Source: Thermodesulfovibrio sp.
GTDB taxonomy: Bacteria > Nitrospirota > Thermodesulfovibrionia > UBA6902
Reading direction: 5' to 3'
NCBI GenBank assembly: GCA_026982355.1
Contig: JALSHG010000077.1
Coordinates: 1 to 55,654 of the forward strand
Length of the DNA: 55,654 nt
Made by a program: the position numbers and the translations under genes. Of the stretch, positions 51,933 through 55,654 are shown piece by piece. The number at the start of each line of letters is the position of its first letter. The stretch's first letter is position 1. The notes under the pieces were generated by a model that saw only the letters and a program-made list of their open reading frames with translations, was not told the DNA's origin and did not search any database.

Positions 51933-53222
51933 ATGAAAATCATCAGAGAAGACCGGATCGACGCCTTTATAGGGACCCTCAAGCAGAGGGCGTCTTTCCC
52001 GGTCGGGGAAGACGGGATACAGAGGGTTGTAAGAAAGATCATTTCAGACGTTCAAAGGCAGGGGGACCGGGCCGTCATGAGGTACACGGAAAAGTTCGAC
52101 TCGGTAAGGCTCGATAAACTCTCCATCGGCAAAAAAGAGATTGGGTCCGCCTCAAGAAACGTTGATAAAAACTTCCTGAAGGCCCTGAAAGAATCGGCCG
52201 GGAGGATAAGAGAATTTCATGAGCGCCAGAAAGAGAGGTCATGGCGTTATTCCGCGGGCGGCGTCACGCTCGGGCAGATAATAAGACCGCTTGAGAGGGT
52301 CGGTGTATATGTGCCCGGCGGGAAAGCGGCTTATCCGTCGACCGTCCTGATGAATGTGATCCCCGCACAGGTGGCTGGTGTGAGGGAGATTGCGTTGTGC
52401 GTGCCGGCGCCCGGGGGGAGGCTTAATCCGCACGTGGCCGCAGCGGTAAACCTGCTCGGAGTGAGCGAGGTATACATGACGGGGGGCGCGCAGGCCGTGG
52501 CCGCGCTGGCCTTCGGCACGGAGACGATAAAAAGGGTGGACAAGATCGTGGGGCCGGGGAATATATATGTCGCGGTTGCAAAGAAGATGGTATTCGGCCA
52601 GGTGGGCATCGACATGGTGGCAGGCCCCAGCGAGATACTGATAATCGCCGACGGTACGGCCGATCCTTCATTCATCGCCGCGGACCTGCTCAGCCAGGCG
52701 GAACATGACGAGATGGCATCATCTGTCCTGATCACGGATTCAGCGGGTCTTGCCGCTGAAGTGAAGGCGGAGTTGGCGAGACAGGCGAAGAATCTTGGAA
52801 GAAAGGATATCATCGGGAAATCACTCAACAGGTACGGCGCAATAATCATCACACACGACCTCCGCAGCGCGGTTGACATCGCAAACCGGATAGCGCCCGA
52901 ACATCTCGAGGTGATGACCGCGAAACCGGCGGCTCTCCTGCCGCGGATAAAAAACGCGGGGGCGGTGTTTCTCGGCAAGTGGTCTCCGGAGCCACTCGGC
53001 GATTATTCGGCGGGTCCCAACCACACGCTTCCGACCGGGGGCACTGCAAGGTTTTCATCTCCGCTGGGAGTGTACGATTTCATGAAACGCACAAGCCTTA
53101 TCAATGCCTCGAAATCCGGATTTGCAGGGCTCGCGCATGCGGTTCAGACCCTGGCGGAGGTCGAAGGGCTTCAGGCGCACGCTGAGACGGTCAGGGTCAG
53201 GCTTGCAAACAAGAAGATGTAG
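51933..53222 (+). CDS. hisD: Histidinol dehydrogenase
   Basis: Catalyses the last two steps of histidine synthesis, histidinol to histidine, with NAD and zinc. 429 residues from the ATG at 51933 (AGGAAAAG upstream); the frame is open to 51795 but those residues are not conserved. VGVYVPGGKAAYPSTVLMN, GPGNIYVAVAKK, MVAGPSEILIIAD, LLSQAEHDE and AGPNHTLPT are signature segments. It stands alone, with no other his genes nearby. Confidence 0.96.
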   Translation: MKIIREDRIDAFIGTLKQRASFPVGEDGIQRVVRKIISDVQRQGDRAVMRYTEKFDSVRLDKLSIGKKEIGSASRNVDKNFLKALKESAGRIREFHERQKERSWRYSAGGVTLGQIIRPLERVGVYVPGGKAAYPSTVLMNVIPAQVAGVREIALCVPAPGGRLNPHVAAAVNLLGVSEVYMTGGAQAVAALAFGTETIKRVDKIVGPGNIYVAVAKKMVFGQVGIDMVAGPSEILIIADGTADPSFIAADLLSQAEHDEMASSVLITDSAGLAAEVKAELARQAKNLGRKDIIGKSLNRYGAIIITHDLRSAVDIANRIAPEHLEVMTAKPAALLPRIKNAGAVFLGKWSPEPLGDYSAGPNHTLPTGGTARFSSPLGVYDFMKRTSLINASKSGFAGLAHAVQTLAEVEGLQAHAETVRVRLANKKM

Positions 53223-53229
53223 ATATTTC

Positions 53230-53320
53230 ACCTTAATGTTGCATAAGCCGGCAGGGGGGTCCGGCGTAAAACCTCCGGCTCCCCCTGCCCCCAGGCGGTG
53301 GTTTTATGCAACTGTAAGGT
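53230..53320. repeat. Dispersed element, 91-bp form after hisD
   Basis: ACCTTAATGTTGCATAAGCC at the left and GTTTTATGCAACTGTAAGGT at the right, with arms GGCAGGGGGGTCCGG and CCGGCTCCCCCTGCC. It begins 8 bp after the hisD stop. Confidence 0.9.
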
Positions 53321-53360
53321 TAACCAGAATGTGGCATCCAACGGAAGAAAGGAGATCATA

Positions 53361-53795
53361 ATGGCAAGAATCGGCATATTAACCTGTTCCAGTGCAACAC
53401 AGGACCTCGGATGTTCCTCTGCGAGTTGTCTTGCTGATTTGCGCAAACGCGCGGGGGCCTTTGCAAAGTATCCCGCCGGAGAGCTTCTTGAGCTGGTGGG
53501 GATCATCAATTGTCCCGGGTGTCCGACACTGACCGGTGCAGACAAGCTTCTTCAGCGGATAAGGGGAATTACTGAATTCGGTGTTGACGCCGTACATTTT
53601 ACTTACTGTATAAAGGCCCTTTGCCCTTTCACCGGGAAATACAGGAAGGCGCTTGAAGAGGCGTTCCCTGATATCAAGGTGGTGGTCGGCACGCATAAGA
53701 GCCGCCTTACAGAGGAGGAATTCCGCGGTAGGGTGAAAAAGCTCTTCTGCCAGGATAGAAAGATCATGGCCGACATGGTTCTTAAGAAGAAGTGA
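53361..53795 (+). CDS. CGGC-domain protein
   Basis: 144 residues from the ATG at 53361, which has AAAGGAG upstream. Cysteine-rich small domain: ILTCSS near the start, CSSASC, NCPGCPT (the CGGC-like site), FTYCIKALCPF and LFCQD. The family is thought to bind metal; its function is not known. It lies just after hisD but is separated from it by a dispersed element. Confidence 0.82.
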   Translation: MARIGILTCSSATQDLGCSSASCLADLRKRAGAFAKYPAGELLELVGIINCPGCPTLTGADKLLQRIRGITEFGVDAVHFTYCIKALCPFTGKYRKALEEAFPDIKVVVGTHKSRLTEEEFRGRVKKLFCQDRKIMADMVLKKK

Positions 53796-53884
53796 CGTTG
53801 CCCTCTGATGATGCATGGACAGGCAAAGGGAGCCGCCCGAATTTTCATGTCTCTGCGAAGTGAAGTTTACCATGCAGTTGTACA

Positions 53885-53940
53885 AAATCCAGCCCCCGGG
53901 CAGGGGAATCCTGCGGAAAAGCTTTACGCAACAGTGAAGC
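53885..53940. repeat. Partial dispersed element after the CGGC gene
   Basis: CCCCCGGGCAGGGGAATCC then TGCGGAAAAGCTTTACGCAA and AGTGAAGCT: middle and end of the long form. It lies at the convergent junction with the SGNH gene. Confidence 0.55.
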
Positions 53941-54461
53941 TAAGAGGAGGATTTTATTATCTCCTCCAACACCCCTGACCATACGGCATATCCACGGCGT
54001 GTCAGGTGCACGCCGTCATCCAGCAGGTGCTCTCTCACCGGCTCGCCGCGTCCGTCGACAAACCTGCTGTATATATCCAGGTACTCCGCGCCCGAAGCTT
54101 CAGCCAGTTCCTTCAGGCGGGCATTCGCCTCAAGGACGGGTTTGTTGGTCATGAAATCCACTGCCACGGGCAGGATGGAGTGCACGAACACCTTTGCGCC
54201 GGGATAGTACGAGGAGAGTTTTTCGAGGATCACCCTGTAGGTTCCGAAAAAATCCGCATCCCCCATTGCGACATTGTTTATCCCTGTCATGATAAATATC
54301 ATGTCCGCCCGGGGACAGACATCTTTTATCTTCAGTACCCGTGAGAGAAGACCTTCCACGGTTTCACCGGCAACCCCGAGGTTCAGGGCATTATGCGCCG
54401 GGAATCTTTCCTGCCAGTCAAAATACTCTATCAGCGAATGTCCAAGAAATAATAAGTTCAT
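53940..54461 (-). CDS. SGNH/GDSL-family hydrolase
   Basis: About 173 residues. Catalytic blocks are visible: LLFLGHSLIEY (block I serine, GHS in place of GDS), NLGVAGET (block II), MTGINNVAMGD (block III, Gly-x-Asn) and DDGVHLTRRGY (block V Asp and His). Such enzymes are esterases, lipases or acyl hydrolases. No signal peptide is seen, so it is probably cytoplasmic. The start is the ATG at 54461 or the TTG at 54464; the only AAGG upstream comes from the end of a dispersed element. Confidence 0.88.
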   Translation of the reverse strand: MNLLFLGHSLIEYFDWQERFPAHNALNLGVAGETVEGLLSRVLKIKDVCPRADMIFIMTGINNVAMGDADFFGTYRVILEKLSSYYPGAKVFVHSILPVAVDFMTNKPVLEANARLKELAEASGAEYLDIYSRFVDGRGEPVREHLLDDGVHLTRRGYAVWSGVLEEIIKSSS

Positions 54462-54472
54462 CAACAGTGTTT

Positions 54473-54563
54473 ACCTTACAGTGGCATAAAAACGCCGCTT
54501 GCGGTCAGGAGAGTCCGGAGGTGTTACGGCGGACTCTCCTGCCGGCTTATGCAACATTAAGGT
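54473..54563. repeat. Dispersed element, 91-bp form
   Basis: ACCTTACAGTGGCATAAAAA at the left and CTTATGCAACATTAAGGT at the right, with arms AGGAGAGTCCG and CGGACTCTCCT. It fills the whole gap between two minus-strand genes. Confidence 0.9.
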
Positions 54564-55367
54564 TTAGAATATTGCCGCAAGCTTGATGCCGAATTCCGTG
54601 GAATTGTTTTCCGGTTCCCACCCGTATCCCCAAATGGAACCGGAAACTGTAATGAACGACTCTTCCGATTTATCTATGTCCCAGTATTTTATGAATGGTT
54701 CCATCACGAAATCCACATTCCTGCCCTTTTTCCGGAGTCTCACCGAACCCCTCAATCCATAGCCCTGATGCTGGTCGTTCTCAAGGTCGGAAAACCTGGC
54801 GTCGACATCACTGAGACGGCTCTTCTGTTTCCCCTCCAAGAAAAGGTCATACTCGACGGTCAGACCGAGAGACCATCCGTTATTTAACTGAGTGACGGCC
54901 TCAATTCCTACGGGGCTGTAGTAGTATGTTGATTCTCTTTCATAACCATGTGCCCCTGTCGATGAAATCATCCCGCTTGAGTCGTCGTTCAGATATCTGT
55001 AGCCCAGGCCTATGTAAGGTGTAAGTACGGTTCTTTTCAATACCGGGATATCATAGCCTCCCAATCCTCTGAGTTCAATCATGTAATTGTCTATATTATC
55101 AATGGTCCCCGAATTTTTGTAGTCCAACTGTCCAAGGCTGTATCCACCCTGTAGCTTCAGCATGAACTTGTTGTGATAAGCATAGGAGCCGGTTATGCCA
55201 TACATGACACCTTTTTCCTCCATTACATCCGGTTCCTCATATCTGATATGTGACACCTGGGGGCCTATTTCCAATGAATGCATTTCCGGCTGCGCGGGCT
55301 TTGCGAAGCTGATGCCGGTCACAGCAAACAGAAAAAATACTGCTAAGGATGCCTTTAAATTTTTCAT
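54564..55367 (-). CDS. Outer-membrane beta-barrel protein
   Basis: 267 residues. A signal peptide (residues 1-22, ending ISFA) is followed by alternating amphipathic strands rich in Tyr and Gly (LKLQGGYSLGQLDY, TPYIGLGYRYL, GLTVEYDLFLEG, GYGLRGSVRL) and a C-terminal Phe, the usual signature for BAM-assembled barrels of the OmpW or OMP_b-brl type. Function is unknown. AAGGAAGG precedes the ATG. Its stop abuts the dispersed element, which is the only separation from the SGNH gene. Confidence 0.82.
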   Translation of the reverse strand: MKNLKASLAVFFLFAVTGISFAKPAQPEMHSLEIGPQVSHIRYEEPDVMEEKGVMYGITGSYAYHNKFMLKLQGGYSLGQLDYKNSGTIDNIDNYMIELRGLGGYDIPVLKRTVLTPYIGLGYRYLNDDSSGMISSTGAHGYERESTYYYSPVGIEAVTQLNNGWSLGLTVEYDLFLEGKQKSRLSDVDARFSDLENDQHQGYGLRGSVRLRKKGRNVDFVMEPFIKYWDIDKSEESFITVSGSIWGYGWEPENNSTEFGIKLAAIF

Positions 55368-55418
55368 TTTTTCCCTTCCTTCTTGTTGTTATCAGGTTTT
55401 TTCCAGTCTATAGAATAC

Positions 55419-55472
55419 ACCTTACAGTAGCATAAAATAGGACTCCTCTGCCCGTTTATGCAACTGTAAGGA
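55419..55472. repeat. Dispersed element, 54-bp copy upstream of the barrel gene
   Basis: ACCTTACAGTAGCATAAAAT, then GACTCCTCTGCCC and GTTTATGCAACTGTAAGG. It lies 52 bp upstream of the outer-membrane protein ATG. Confidence 0.85.
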
Positions 55473-55639
55473 TGATTTCGATAATATGGTGAAATCCTAC
55501 AACTTTTTGTTCTGTCTGTCAATTATTCGAATTGCCTCAAAAAAAATCGAAACGAAAAGGTATCGTTGCCTCAAAAAAGAAATCTTGACGAAAGATATGA
55601 AGAATAGTCTCCTGGAGAAAGGAAAAACAGGAGGCGGAA

Positions 55640-55654
55640 ATGAGGTTAACGATG
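55640..55654 (+). CDS. Start of a gene cut by the right edge
   Basis: ATG at 55640 with AGGAGG 9 bp upstream; only five codons (MRLTM) are inside the window. The 130 bp before it are AT-rich and hold a direct repeat TTGCCTCAAAAAA (55534-55546 and 55567-55579), possibly a regulator site. Nothing can be said of the product. Confidence 0.55.

Noticed and set aside
1-55654. CRISPR array
   Set aside because: The repeated sequences are scattered between genes at irregular distance, with no regular spacer pattern.

Overview
This window is about 55.7 kb of a GC-rich (mid-50s percent by eye) chromosome from an anaerobic autotroph or syntroph. The markers are a bacterial Wood-Ljungdahl cluster (acsE, acsD, acsC, acsB, cooS), NfnAB, several NuoE/F/G-like flavin and iron-sulfur subunits, a multiheme cytochrome c and DapL. 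Nitrospirota (Thermodesulfovibrionia-like) fits best; a sulfate-reducing deltaproteobacterial lineage is the main alternative. This placement is inference, because no rRNA gene is present. No tRNA, rRNA or CRISPR array was seen.

Layout. (1) 1-2718, minus strand: an overlapping operon of an MtrA-like corrinoid protein, ParA and ParB; parB runs off the left edge. (2) 2939-16647, plus strand: the Wood-Ljungdahl block, acsE-acsD-acsC, a Fur-family regulator, acsB-cooS, then a NuoE-like protein, a NuoF-like protein carrying a C-terminal CBS pair, a ferredoxin-like subunit and a NuoG-like subunit. (3) 16724-17989: thioredoxin and thioredoxin reductase. (4) 18066-22072: ffh-rpsP-khpA-trmD-rplS-rnhB, with rimM missing from its usual place. 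(5) 22323-24722: a LysR regulator divergent from a pentaheme cytochrome interrupted by an in-frame TGA. (6) 24816-26041: accessory patch with a broken DUF4338 (DruA-like) gene, HicBA and a dispersed palindromic repeat. (7) 26223-31533, minus strand: DUF2760 protein plus two Hsp70-like proteins. (8) 32226-46383, minus strand: a ten-gene operon of a lone HATPase, a receiver-GcvH-like fusion, NfnA, NfnB, a receiver-NuoE fusion, an HndB-like 2Fe-2S protein and two tandem NuoF-NuoG pairs. (9) 47015-55654: a NarL-type regulator, dapL, a release-factor-like protein, a Nudix hydrolase, hfq, miaA, hisD, a CGGC protein, an SGNH hydrolase, an outer-membrane beta-barrel and the start of one further gene.

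How the parts fit. AcsE moves a methyl group onto the AcsCD corrinoid protein. AcsB joins it to CO made by CooS, giving acetyl-CoA. The NuoE/F/G-like genes beside cooS probably supply or remove electrons with NAD(H) and ferredoxin. The large minus-strand operon is a second electron-confurcating or bifurcating module that also carries two-component signalling parts. No hydrogenase H-cluster, and no formate dehydrogenase Cys or Sec, is visible in it, so its final redox partner is unknown. This phosphorelay-linked redox module, bounded by two near-identical 215-bp direct repeats, is the best candidate for an undescribed system.

A family of short palindromic elements is scattered between genes. 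Their ends read ACCTTA...GCATAAA and TTTATGC...TAAGGT, and sizes run from about 40 to 370 bp with a frequent 91-bp form. Most copies lie from 41 kb to the right end.
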